This document shows positions 6,430 through 14,722 of a stretch of 64,000 bases of DNA, one piece after another; within the stretch, counting starts at the first letter, position 1, and every line of letters begins with the position of its first letter. Source of the DNA: Streptomyces sp. YIM 121038 (GTDB lineage: Bacteria > Actinomycetota > Actinomycetes > Streptomycetales > Streptomycetaceae); the NCBI RefSeq assembly GCF_006088715.1, contig NZ_CP030771.1, positions 2,480,001 to 2,544,000 of the forward strand. The letters run 5' to 3'. The position numbers and the translations under genes are program-made. The notes under the pieces were generated by a model that was not told the DNA's origin, made no database searches, and saw only the letters and a program-made list of their open reading frames with translations.

Positions 6430-8000
6430 TTGTCTCAAACTGGCAATCTCCCAGCCGGAGTTCCCAAGCCCACTGAGACGTTGGGCTATCAGATCATTCG
6501 GTGGTGCTCCAGGTACATCGTCCAGCCTGATGGTGATCGAGCCGGTGAGCCCTGGCAGTTCACCCCCGAGCAGTTGAGGTTTGTGCTGTGGTTCTACAGC
6601 ATCCGACCTGACGGGAGGTGGGCCTACTCAGCCGCAACGCTCCGACGAGCGAAAGGCTGGGGCTTAGCAAGACTCCATTGCTCGCCGCCCTCGCCATCGT
6701 CGAGTTCCTGGGCCCCTGTCGTTTCTCGCACTTCGACGCCTACGGCCTGCCGGTAGGCAAGCCGGTCCCGCTGCCCGTCGTCCAGGTCGGCGCCACGGCG
6801 CTGGACCAGACCGAACAGACAATTGATATGTGCAGGGCGATGCTGTCCGAGTCGCCTGCTGAGTCTGCGTACGGTCTGGACATCGGCAAGACCGTCGTGC
6901 AGTTCAAGAGCGGTAAGCCTGGCAGCATCAAGCCGAAGGCCACCGCGGGCCGCACCAACGAAGGAAATCGACCATCTTTTTGCCTCATGGACGAATGCCA
7001 CCATTGGGTGGGTTCGACAGGAGGCCCGGAATTCTTCCAGACCTTGAAGCGGAATATCGAGAAGACCGCGAAGGCTGGTTCCCGTTGGGTCTCAACGACC
7101 AATGCCTACAATCCCAACGAAGACAGCGTTGCGCAGATCATCCATGAGTCCGAGATGGTGGCACAGGGCCACTGGCTCTATGACTGTCTCGAAGGCTCGA
7201 TTGCTCTCGACGACCTGCGGGACGAGGCCAAGGTACGCGCCGCCCTCATCGAGGCGTACGGGGACGCGAGTTGGGCCGACATCGACGGCCTCACTCGGAC
7301 GATCCTGTACGACCGGACAACGCCGGACAGTACGTACCTCCGCTTCTACTTCAACGCCATTGCCGAGAGTTCCGATGGCTGGATGTCCAAGACGGAGTGG
7401 GACGCCTGCCTGGACGAGGACGATCCGATCCTGCCCGGCGACCTGATAGCCGTCGGATTCGATGGCTCGATCCGCGGTGACTCAACAGCCTTGTGCGGAG
7501 TCCGCCTACGGGATGCCAAGGTCTTCATCCTCGGCCTCTGGGAGCGCCCAGAGAAGGCACCCGATGATTGGGAAGTTGACGTTCTGGCGGTTGAGGCTGC
7601 CGTAGCCCAGGCCTTCAAGGCTTACCGAGTCGCCTGGATGTACGCCGACCCGCCGTATTGGCAAGAGAACATCGGTCGTTGGGCGTTGGAGCACGGGGAA
7701 GACACAGTTTATGAGTTCTGGACCAACAAGCCCACGCGCATGGCCGCTGCCACTGAGCGTTTCCGTACCGCAGCCATGGTCGGAGATCTGAAGCATGACG
7801 GCGACTATCGCCTAACTCGGCATGTTCTCAATGCTGTTACCCGCGAAGTCCCTCAAGGGATTCTGATTACGAAGGACAGCCCACGCTCGAAGCGGAAGAT
7901 TGATGCCGCGGTGGCGGCCATCATCGGTATGGAGGCTAGGGCCGACGCGATAGCGGACGGTCGACTCAATCAGCGTCGGAGCCGTGTCGTGGGCTTCTGA
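6430..8000 (+). pseudogene. Terminase large subunit, frameshifted in Walker A
   Basis: The 5' part reads from TTG at 6430 (QIIRWCSRYIVQPDGDRAGE, FTPEQLRFVLWFYSIRPDGR) to RRAKGWG ending at 6663. The frame then moves: KTPLLAALAIVEFLGPCRF continues in the next frame from 6669. Five extra bases (TTAGC, 6664-6668), or one missing base, break the ATPase motif GWGKTP. The rest is intact: Walker B FCLMDECHH, nuclease-domain residues VGFDGS and YADPPYW, and C-terminal SRAKRKIDA-like RSKRKIDAAVAAIIG. The protein would pump DNA into capsids. A sequencing error is possible; if real, packaging is lost. Confidence 0.8.
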
Positions 8001-8011
8001 TAGGAGGCCCA

Positions 8012-9433
8012 TTGGTCGTAAATCCAGGCGGGCTTGGCCCGTTCATAGGAAAGCCGGAGACTCCCGAGCAGTGGCTGATGTACTTGCACAGCAAGCTACC
8101 GGGCCCCCACTCTCCAGCCGCTCGGTACGTCAAGTATTACGAGGGCGAACAGCAAAAACTCGCCTTCTCCCAGATGCGCTATCGCCACGCATTCAGCGAG
8201 GTGTTCGCACAGTGGCGTGACAACTTCTGCGGCATGATCGTGGATGCCTCAGCCGAACGCCTGCACGTCGACTCCTTCCGCCTCCCCGATGCCCCGGGAA
8301 CTGACCGCGATTCCCGCGACTTCTGGCAGCGGAACCGCATGGACGCGTTCTCTGGGGCGGTCCATCTGGACACGCTGATTCGGGGCTCGGCCTACGTGCT
8401 CGTCTGGGCTGACGCAGCTGGTGAGCCGACCATCACGCCTGTGTCGTCTGAGCGGATGGCCGTCTGCTACAAGGCCGGGTCGTTGACCGAGCTGGAGGCC
8501 GCGGCGCGGTTCGAGGTCGACGACTGGGGCCGCCAGCTGGTCACGCTCTGGACCGAGCGCTACGTATACGAGGTGCCGTGGGGCATGGCCGAATGGCACC
8601 TAGGCATCATCTACCCGAACCCCCTCGGCGTGGTCCCCGTCGTACCGTTCGAGTCGAAGCCGCGCCTTCTGGCCGATCCCGTCTCGGACCTGGCCAACGT
8701 CGTGCCCATTCAGGACGCGATCAATAAGACCGTCAGTGACGCTCTCACGACGTCTGAAGCGGCGGCTTTCCCGCAAAGGTGGGTTACCGGTTTGGACATC
8801 GTGGAGGACGCACAGGGTAATCCTGTTGAGCCTTTCGATATTGGCGCTGACAAGCTTCTCCAGGCCGAGGATCCCAATGCACGTTTCGGTTCCATGCCTG
8901 CTGCCGACCTGTCTAACTATGTCTCTTTGACGGATATGCTGGTACAGCACATGGCCAGCATCTCGAAGGTGCCCAGCACGTATTTCCTGGTCAACAACGG
9001 CGCCAGCGCCCCCTCAGGTGAATCCAACCTGTCTGCGGAAGCCGGGCTCATCGCCAAGGTGCGGGAGTTCATGGATCCCCTTGGGGAAAGCTGGGAACGA
9101 GTTATCCGCCTCTGCTTCGCAGTGAAGCAGGACAAGCGTCAGGACGCGTACGCCATGGAGACTCGATGGAAGGATCCCGAGTACCGGACTGAAGCGCAGC
9201 ATATCGATGCTCTGCTGAAGCAGAAGCAATTGAACGTGCCTGAGCAAGTCCTCTGGGAAGAAGCTGGCTACTCCGCTACCCAGATCGCGACTTTCCGCGC
9301 GATGCGCTTGGAAGACGCTCGGGCAGCCGCGGAAGTGCAGCGCCTCATGCCGCAGCCTCAGCAGGAATCAACACCAAAACCACCGCAGGGAAACTCTGGT
9401 AACGGTAACCGGAGAATTCACGAGCCTGCCTAG
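8012..9433 (+). CDS. Portal protein
   Basis: 473 aa, TTG start at 8012 with TAGGAGG seven bases upstream, 11 bases after the terminase stop. SPP1 gp6-like portal features: YVKYYEGEQ near the N terminus, GSAYVLVWAD, IIYPNPLGVVPVVPFESKPR, QDAINKTVSDALTTSEAAAF, and a basic C-terminal half ending in a Pro/Gln tail. It forms the dodecameric ring at the capsid vertex. Length is normal for the family. Confidence 0.88.
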   Translation: MVVNPGGLGPFIGKPETPEQWLMYLHSKLPGPHSPAARYVKYYEGEQQKLAFSQMRYRHAFSEVFAQWRDNFCGMIVDASAERLHVDSFRLPDAPGTDRDSRDFWQRNRMDAFSGAVHLDTLIRGSAYVLVWADAAGEPTITPVSSERMAVCYKAGSLTELEAAARFEVDDWGRQLVTLWTERYVYEVPWGMAEWHLGIIYPNPLGVVPVVPFESKPRLLADPVSDLANVVPIQDAINKTVSDALTTSEAAAFPQRWVTGLDIVEDAQGNPVEPFDIGADKLLQAEDPNARFGSMPAADLSNYVSLTDMLVQHMASISKVPSTYFLVNNGASAPSGESNLSAEAGLIAKVREFMDPLGESWERVIRLCFAVKQDKRQDAYAMETRWKDPEYRTEAQHIDALLKQKQLNVPEQVLWEEAGYSATQIATFRAMRLEDARAAAEVQRLMPQPQQESTPKPPQGNSGNGNRRIHEPA

Positions 9434-9451
9434 AACACGTATGGAGCTGAC

Positions 9452-9961
9452 ATGTCCGAAGAGACCGAGACTCCGGCCCCGGAGCCGACTGCACCTGTCC
9501 CGCCTTCCCCCTCTACTCCCCCGGCCCCCTCCGCGCCTCCTACGCCTCCGCAGCCGCTCACCTATGACGAGCTCCTGGCCGAGCGCGACAGATGGCAGCG
9601 GGCAGCCACTGAGGCCCAGGCCTCCCAGGCGTCTGCCGCCGAGCAGGCTGCCCAGGCCGCCCGCGGTGAGGTGCTGAGCCAGCTTGGGCCGGAGCTGATC
9701 AACACCGCCCTCCGCCTCCAGGCGACCACTGAGGGCGTGGAGCTGCCGAACCCTGAGTACCTGGCGCTTGACCGATTCGCCGGTGAGGACGGCAGGCCCG
9801 ACACCGAGGCGATCCAGAAGTTCGTGACCTCGCTCCCCAAGAGCCGTCCGGCCTTTCCGCAGCTAGGCGGGACTCAGGTGAGCCCCGGCGGTGGCGCCTC
9901 GATGGCAAACATGGACCCCGAGGCCCTTGCTGACTTGATCGCAGGCAACTCCATTATCTGA
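9452..9961 (+). CDS. Scaffolding protein
   Basis: 169 aa, ATG at 9452 with GGAG nine bases upstream. Residues 8-35 are a Pro/Ala/Thr tract, residues 38-75 a coiled coil (YDELLAERDRWQRAATEAQA), and the tail ends ALADLIAGNSII. Composition and position between portal and capsid identify a scaffold/capsid assembly protein. Confidence 0.78.
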   Translation: MSEETETPAPEPTAPVPPSPSTPPAPSAPPTPPQPLTYDELLAERDRWQRAATEAQASQASAAEQAAQAARGEVLSQLGPELINTALRLQATTEGVELPNPEYLALDRFAGEDGRPDTEAIQKFVTSLPKSRPAFPQLGGTQVSPGGGASMANMDPEALADLIAGNSII

Positions 9962-9985
9962 TCCGCTCTCCCTTCCTTAGTTCGA

Positions 9986-10009
9986 GCCCCCTCCTTGGGG
10001 GCCTTTTTC
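9986..10009 (+). terminator. Hairpin cassette 2 before the capsid gene
   Basis: GCCCCC-TCCTT-GGGGGC followed by CTTTTTC, then ATGCCC and GGAGG ahead of the capsid ATG at 10032. Likely a partial terminator or processing site that sets capsid mRNA level. Confidence 0.65.
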
Positions 10010-10031
10010 ATGCCCTTTTGGAGGTTCGCCT

Positions 10032-11126
10032 ATGGCTCCAATGACTACGCACCATTTCAACTTGGACCCGGTCCAGGTGACCATTGCTGCGCTTGGTCTG
10101 CTTGACCGTCAGCTCACCCTCGGCGGTATCCCCGCCCGATACTCCGAACTCAACTTCCGTGGCGGCATCGGTGACGTGATCAACGTCAATCGTGAGTCGC
10201 GTGGTATCCCTGTCCAGGCTTCGGGAATCTCCGCTCCGATTGATAACCCGACCAAGGGTGATAAGAACAAGTTCGCTGCTGCCTCGGATCGTCCCCTTCC
10301 GACTGCGGACCGCCGGGCGCCGAACGGCTTCATCAATGAGTCCAGGTTTCCAGTCCAGCTCACGACCTTGGCGCAGAATGGCACGTCGCTGAGCATGGAA
10401 CAGGTCGCCTTCGATCTGAAGAAGTTCGGGTCTCAGGTGCTGTCCAAGCTGACTCGCGGTTTCGCCGAGTATTTCGACGACACCACGGCTGCATTCATCA
10501 AGCAGAATGTGAACCGCACCGGGCTGACTGCCGCACAGGCTAAGGCCATTGGCGGTGACATAGCGGTGACGATTCCGACTCAGGACGGCACCGCGGCGAC
10601 CATGACTCAGCGGGCCCTCGGGATTCGTACCGCCCTCGTTGATGCGCGTATGGCCCTGAACATCGCGGGTGTTCCCGTTTCTGAGCGCTATCTCGTCTGT
10701 GGTCCGGAGGTAGAGGCGATCCTCCTCAAGGACCCGGAGTTTGTTGCAGTTGACTATAGCGGTGACACGAACGCCCTTCGCAGGGCGACTGTTGGCACGA
10801 TCTACACTTTCAGCATTGTCCCGCACAACTCGTTCGGTCTTGAGATGTACGTCTTTCACAAGAGTGCGATGCTGCTTGCTTCCGCCTGCCCAGCGATTCC
10901 GATGGGTGCCGTAACCGGCTCCACTCAGAACATCAACGGAATTGCTACCCGTATGCTGATCGATTACGACTACGGCAAAAAGTCCGACACCGTCGGCCTC
11001 GACACCATGTACGGCCTGGCCACCGTCAAGGAAGACCCGGATTACTCGGTTCGCGGAACTCCTATTGGTGAGGCCTTTGTTCGGGGGCTGAAGATCAGCA
11101 TCACGGAGAAGGCTCCGACGGGCTGA
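10032..11126 (+). CDS. Major capsid protein (P22 coat-like)
   Basis: 364 aa, ATG at 10032 after TTTTGGAGGTTCGCC. N-terminal LTLGGIPARYSELNFRGGIG with DVINVNRESRG matches the P22 gene 5-like capsid family of actinophages. Central ALGIRTALVDARMALNIAGV and SERYLVCGPEVEAILLKDPE form the A domain. It follows the scaffold and is bounded by hairpins on both sides, consistent with a separately tuned abundant transcript. Confidence 0.85.
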   Translation: MAPMTTHHFNLDPVQVTIAALGLLDRQLTLGGIPARYSELNFRGGIGDVINVNRESRGIPVQASGISAPIDNPTKGDKNKFAAASDRPLPTADRRAPNGFINESRFPVQLTTLAQNGTSLSMEQVAFDLKKFGSQVLSKLTRGFAEYFDDTTAAFIKQNVNRTGLTAAQAKAIGGDIAVTIPTQDGTAATMTQRALGIRTALVDARMALNIAGVPVSERYLVCGPEVEAILLKDPEFVAVDYSGDTNALRRATVGTIYTFSIVPHNSFGLEMYVFHKSAMLLASACPAIPMGAVTGSTQNINGIATRMLIDYDYGKKSDTVGLDTMYGLATVKEDPDYSVRGTPIGEAFVRGLKISITEKAPTG

Positions 11127-11134
11127 CATGACGA

Positions 11135-11162
11135 AGGGGCGGCCCCCGAAAGAGCCGCCCCT
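11135..11162. terminator. Terminator after the capsid gene
   Basis: AGGGGCGGC / GCCGCCCCT 9-bp stem with a 10-base loop. It serves the capsid gene and the convergent membrane gene. Confidence 0.6.
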
Positions 11163-11167
11163 GAGCG

Positions 11168-11413
11168 TTAGCCGTTCTGCCTATTGATGTAGGTAACGGC
11201 AGCCATACCGATACCAAAGCATCCGGCGACGGCAGCGCCACCAGCGCATACGGCTGTCAATGCGCTAGCGCCGAGCGCGCACAGTGCGAGTCCCCCCAGG
11301 AAGCCAAAAATCACGGACACCTGGATAACGATCACTACCTCGTAAACACGGCGGCGTAGTTCCGCCGGTGACTCAGCAGACAACGATGGTCCTTCCGAGA
11401 AGATCCAGAACAT
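11168..11413 (-). CDS. Two-helix membrane protein (cargo gene)
   Basis: 81 aa from ATG at 11413; a longer frame to 11602 gives an unconvincing N terminus. Two hydrophobic helices: VYEVVIVIQVSVIFGFLGGL and VCAGGAAVAGCFGIGMAAVT, then INRQNG. No clear ribosome site, so translation may be leaderless. Leftward in the head module, like a moron; superinfection exclusion is a possibility without direct evidence. Confidence 0.5.
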   Translation of the reverse strand: MFWIFSEGPSLSAESPAELRRRVYEVVIVIQVSVIFGFLGGLALCALGASALTAVCAGGAAVAGCFGIGMAAVTYINRQNG

Positions 11414-11572
11414 CGGTGCCAGGTATAAGCGCTCACACACATATCTCTGAACGACCGATGCCCGCGATTCTTGGTCGCGGTAAGAGCGCCGAAATTGAGC
11501 ATCGCCGCTGTAACCGCTCAGCAAGAGATGGCAAGGCGTCCGGCCCCCTTTACCCCAGGTCCACTGTGCGTG

Positions 11573-12202
11573 ATGACGCCCGACAGCGTATCCCAGCTCC
11601 ACCCAACACCAGCTAGTAGCAAGGGAGTTGATCGCCTGCTTGCGTCCCTGAACGATGTGGCCGATCGGCTAGGTCGACCCATAAGCCCAGATGAGCGCGC
11701 CCGGATCGAAGCTTTTGTGAGAGACGTCACGGGGCTCGCAGAGGATCACTGTGCGCGCGACCTAGTCCGCCGTGAGCATCAGGACCTGACGCTGACGCCC
11801 CAGGGCGGCACGGTCCTCCGTATCCCACGTCGGCACACCGCCTACCTCACCGTCAGCGCCGTCCACCAGGACGGCCAAGCCCTCAACGACTGGACACTTC
11901 AGGGCCGCGTCCTGGTGCGCGATGCCGGGTGGTTCGGGCAGCTGGTCACGGTCACGGCCTCTTGGGGCTATCCGACGGCCCCGGCCTCGCTAACTGCGGT
12001 CGTCTGCTCGGAGGTCATTCGCTGGCTTGCCGTCTCCCCCGGGATCGAGAGGGAGCGTGTTGGAGAGGTCGAGGTGTCCTTCTCGGGCGGCAGCTCGGGG
12101 CAGTCGCTCAGCTCCGCGGCACGGGCCGGGCTCCGGCCCTACCGCCGTCCTGGCCTCGGAACCCTCACCCTCCGCAGAGCGGAGCCGTCATGTACTCGAT
12201 GA
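11573..12202 (+). CDS. Head-tail connector protein (gp6-like)
   Basis: 209 aa from ATG at 11573; in-frame starts at 11528 and 11471 are possible and no candidate has a strong ribosome site. RLLASLNDVADRLGRPISPD and ARIEAFVRDVTGLAEDHCAR are the helical start of the adaptor, TLTPQGGTVLRIPRRHTAYL and VTVTASWGYPTAPASLTAVV its beta part. Such adaptors attach to the portal ring. The stop overlaps the next start. Confidence 0.7.
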   Translation: MTPDSVSQLHPTPASSKGVDRLLASLNDVADRLGRPISPDERARIEAFVRDVTGLAEDHCARDLVRREHQDLTLTPQGGTVLRIPRRHTAYLTVSAVHQDGQALNDWTLQGRVLVRDAGWFGQLVTVTASWGYPTAPASLTAVVCSEVIRWLAVSPGIERERVGEVEVSFSGGSSGQSLSSAARAGLRPYRRPGLGTLTLRRAEPSCTR

Positions 12203-12516
12203 CGACGCCCGTCGAAGTCTGGCGGGCGCCGACCATGGAGACGGCATACACCTCTCGTCGGGACTGGGACCAGGCCGTCATGGTCTGGTCCGGCCTCGCC
12301 AGCGTCCAGCCCGCATCCACGCACGAGGATCCGTCTCCAGCACGGGACGTGTCCCAAGAGCGGCTGAGGCTCTACCTGCCCCTCTCCGCTGTCGTCGAGC
12401 ACACAGACCGGCTCCGCATCGAGGGCCGGTGGTACGAGGTCGAAGGAGAGCCTGAGCGACATTCCCAGACCTCTCGTCGGCATACCCGACTGACCCTCTG
12501 GAGGTGTGTGCCCTGA
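12190..12516 (+). CDS. Head closure protein
   Basis: 108 aa, ATG at 12190 with GGAG seven bases upstream, overlapping the connector by 13 bases. VEVWRAPTMETAYTSRRDWD, VWSGLASVQP, RLRLYLPLSAVVEHTDRLRI and RWYEVEGEPE make a small beta barrel like SPP1 gp16/HK97 head closure proteins. Position in the connector block supports the call. Confidence 0.65.
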   Translation: MYSMTTPVEVWRAPTMETAYTSRRDWDQAVMVWSGLASVQPASTHEDPSPARDVSQERLRLYLPLSAVVEHTDRLRIEGRWYEVEGEPERHSQTSRRHTRLTLWRCVP

Positions 12517-12866
12517 CTCGTGTCCGAGTCCAGATCAATGACGGCTGGGAAGACAAGGCCTTCCAATCCCGGGACATGCGACGCCTGGTAGCTCTGCACA
12601 CACTCCGAATCAAAGCGGAAGCCGTCAAAAAGGCCCCGCGGAGAAAGCACGCAAGTCGCCAGTCCTGGAACTCAATTACACACAACATCGACGCCTACGT
12701 ACGCCGGGACCGGCGAGGCTGGTACGGCAATGTCGTCGTCGAGCAGAATCCCCGAGTGCGTCACGCGATGCTGCAAGACCAGGGATTCCGGAACTCGAAG
12801 ACCGGCAGACGCCATCCGGGCCGCAAGTTCCTTAAGGCCGCTCTGATGAAGTCGAGGATCCCATGA
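12504..12866 (+). CDS. Neck/tail-completion protein (HK97 gp10-like)
   Basis: 120 aa, GTG at 12504, overlapping the previous gene by 13 bases. Very basic: LRIKAEAVKKAPRRKHASRQ, RHAMLQDQGFRNSKTGRRHP. Small basic proteins in this slot are tail-completion proteins joining head and tail. The stop overlaps the next ATG. Confidence 0.6.
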   Translation: MCALTRVRVQINDGWEDKAFQSRDMRRLVALHTLRIKAEAVKKAPRRKHASRQSWNSITHNIDAYVRRDRRGWYGNVVVEQNPRVRHAMLQDQGFRNSKTGRRHPGRKFLKAALMKSRIP

Positions 12867-13255
12867 GAATCGACGTAATCCAAGGGCTCGTTGCCTATCT
12901 CAAGGTTGTCCACGGGATTCCGAAGGATGCCCCGAAGGGGGACATGCAGCGGCATACGGCAGGAGACACCACGGTCTATCTGGAGCACTCCGGAGGCCTG
13001 CGCCTGGTCCGGGATCGCATGGACCGTATCGACGTCGAGTATTCGGTCTACGCGATCGACAGGAAGGCGTGCATCGATCTGGCGATGGTCGTCCGCGAAG
13101 CCTTCCTCGAAGACCTCCCTTACACCGCCTCCGCGCCGCTCATGACCGTGCTCGACGTCGAGGAGATAGCGGCCCCGTCGTACTACCCGGACGACGAGTC
13201 ACGCGAGCACATGTACGGCGGGGAGGTCGCCGTCTATCTGACTGCAACTGACTGA
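12863..13255 (+). CDS. Tail terminator protein
   Basis: 130 aa, ATG overlapping the previous stop by four bases. MRIDVIQGLVAYLKVVHGIP at the start and YYPDDESREHMYGGEVAVYL at the end match tail terminators (gpU/gp17-like) that cap the tail tube. Confidence 0.65.
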   Translation: MRIDVIQGLVAYLKVVHGIPKDAPKGDMQRHTAGDTTVYLEHSGGLRLVRDRMDRIDVEYSVYAIDRKACIDLAMVVREAFLEDLPYTASAPLMTVLDVEEIAAPSYYPDDESREHMYGGEVAVYLTATD

Positions 13256-13272
13256 CATCAACTTCCGTCGAT

Positions 13273-13297
13273 GGCCCCCTCCTTGGGGCCCTTTCTC
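13273..13297 (+). terminator. Hairpin cassette 3 before the tail tube gene
   Basis: GGCCCC-CTCCTT-GGGGCC then CTTTCTC, ATGCCC and AGGAGG ahead of ATG 13316. Confidence 0.6.
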
Positions 13298-13315
13298 ATG
13301 CCCTCAGGAGGCTTC

Positions 13316-13915
13316 ATGGCCAATGACCCCAAGAAGATCAGATTCGCCAAGAACGGCGCCCTCTACATAGCCCCCGCCCCCGTAGAGGGCGGCACCGGCG
13401 GAACCGTCCCGCCGACGGCCCTCGGTGACGGTAAGACGCCTCCGGCTGGCTATAAGGCCCTCGGCTATGCGGACGAGAGCGGTGTCACCCTCACTCCCGC
13501 AGTGGAGAGCCAGCCTGTGCCCGCCTGGCAGAGCGCAGTGCCGGTCCTGTACAACGTCACGTCGTCGTCCTTCTCCGTGAAGGCCACGCTGATTGAGACT
13601 AATGAACTCACCACGGAATTGTTCTTCGGAGCACAGTGGTACGAAGTCATGAATGCGGAGAACAAGCCGACGGGCGTCTACCGCCTCGATCTCTCCTCCA
13701 ACCCAACTTTCTCGGAAATCAGTCTCGTTGTGGATTGGAACCAGGGCGGCATTCTCTATCGCTGCGTCATTCCTCGGGTAACCGTCTCCGACCGCGGAGC
13801 CATTCAGCTCAGCCGGACCGAGGCCGGGAAGTTCGAACTCACCATGGAAGCACTGGACTTCAAGGGCAACCTTGGGTACGTGCTCACGAACGATGACATT
13901 ACGAAGACTGCCTGA
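13316..13915 (+). CDS. Major tail (tube) protein
   Basis: 199 aa, ATG at 13316 after CAGGAGGCTTC; the ATG at 13271 lies in the hairpin. KKIRFAKNGALYIAPAPVEG, GYADESGVTLTPAVESQPVP, SFSVKATLIETNELTTELFF and FELTMEALDFKGNLGYVLTN follow the tail-tube pattern. A separate hairpin leader and the place before the chaperones fit an abundant tube subunit. Confidence 0.8.
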   Translation: MANDPKKIRFAKNGALYIAPAPVEGGTGGTVPPTALGDGKTPPAGYKALGYADESGVTLTPAVESQPVPAWQSAVPVLYNVTSSSFSVKATLIETNELTTELFFGAQWYEVMNAENKPTGVYRLDLSSNPTFSEISLVVDWNQGGILYRCVIPRVTVSDRGAIQLSRTEAGKFELTMEALDFKGNLGYVLTNDDITKTA

Positions 13916-13943
13916 GACCTCCTCTTAGCCTTCCCGTCCTAAC

Positions 13944-13965
13944 GCCCCACTGAGGGGCTTCTTTT
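13944..13965 (+). terminator. Hairpin cassette 4 before the tail chaperones
   Basis: GCCCC-ACTGA-GGGGC followed by TTCTTTT, ATGCCC and TGGAG ahead of ATG 13984. Confidence 0.6.
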
Positions 13966-13983
13966 ATGCCCTGGAGTAGACAC

Positions 13984-14292
13984 ATGAGCACGAGCAAGAA
14001 GACTGCCAAGAAGGCCAAGGAGACCACGGCTGCGGCTGATGCGGCCAAGGCCGAGGCCACGGAGGGGCTGATCGTCTTCGAGCACCGCGGCCTCACCTTC
14101 GAGCTGCCGCACCCGCTTGACATGCCACTTGAGCTACTGGAGACGGACGACGAAGTTACGGCCATCCGGCTGATGCTCGGTGACGAGCAGTGGCAGGCCT
14201 ACAAGGCCACCCGGCCTAAGGTCCGTGATTTCGGCGCCCTGGTCGACGCCATCTCTGAGGCCCAGGGCGGAGACGACGAGACGGGAAACTGA
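13984..14292 (+). CDS. Tail assembly chaperone gpG-like
   Basis: 102 aa, ATG at 13984 with TGGAG seven bases upstream. Lys/Ala-rich N terminus, then IVFEHRGLTFELPHPLDMPL and RLMLGDEQWQAYKATRPKVR. It ends GGDDETGN just after the slippery heptamer at 14283-14289, so a fraction of ribosomes should continue into the gpT-like frame. Confidence 0.8.
   Translation: MSTSKKTAKKAKETTAAADAAKAEATEGLIVFEHRGLTFELPHPLDMPLELLETDDEVTAIRLMLGDEQWQAYKATRPKVRDFGALVDAISEAQGGDDETGN
14283..14289 (+). other. Programmed -1 frameshift site GGGAAAC
   Basis: The heptamer is in phase G-GGA-AAC directly before the TGA stop at 14290-14292. After a -1 slip the frame continues CTG ATT GCG and joins the downstream chaperone frame without a stop. 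This is the standard siphovirus tail-chaperone arrangement. Confidence 0.85.
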
Positions 14293-14714
14293 TTGCGGTC
14301 GCCCATGCCGTGAGGACGTATCACGCTGAACTAGAGGCCGACCTTTTGGAGTTCTTCGGCGTTGACCTTCTCGACTTGTGGCGTGGGCGGCTCTCTCTTC
14401 GCCGTGTCGGCGTGCTCATCAAGTCCCTGATGCGCAAGCCCGGTCGCTCGTCCTTCCTGATGGCCGCCGACGGACGAGCCGAATGGGACGAGACGACGTA
14501 CCTTCTCGCCCGTTCCTCCGATGCTCTCGAACTGAACAACTTCCTCTTCCTCTCGGCCAATGTCAGCGACGAGGACAGAGCCCATCTCGATATGCCAGAG
14601 CCGATCACTCGTCCTGGCGCCACCGAAACAGATAAGAAGGCGCCAGCTGGAGAAGAAGAGTTTGCCTCGGGCCAAGAGCTCACGGACTTCTTTGGGCGCA
14701 TGAATAGCCTGTAG
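14289..14714 (+). CDS. Tail assembly chaperone gpT-like extension (expressed by frameshift)
   Basis: In the -1 frame relative to gpG, open from the slip site to 14714. The first internal GTG is at 14310. YHAELEADLLEFFGVDLLDL, RRVGVLIKSLMRKPGRSSFL and TTYLLARSSDALELNNFLFL are typical of the T domain. The fused gpGT product and gpG together coat the tape measure protein during tail assembly. Confidence 0.8.
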   Translation: MIAVAHAVRTYHAELEADLLEFFGVDLLDLWRGRLSLRRVGVLIKSLMRKPGRSSFLMAADGRAEWDETTYLLARSSDALELNNFLFLSANVSDEDRAHLDMPEPITRPGATETDKKAPAGEEEFASGQELTDFFGRMNSL

Positions 14715-14722
14715 GAGGTCTC

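Noticed and set aside
6389..6445. Similar start contexts (MSQTG) of the divergent zinc-ribbon gene and the large terminase
   Set aside because: Only five residues are shared, which is most simply chance.
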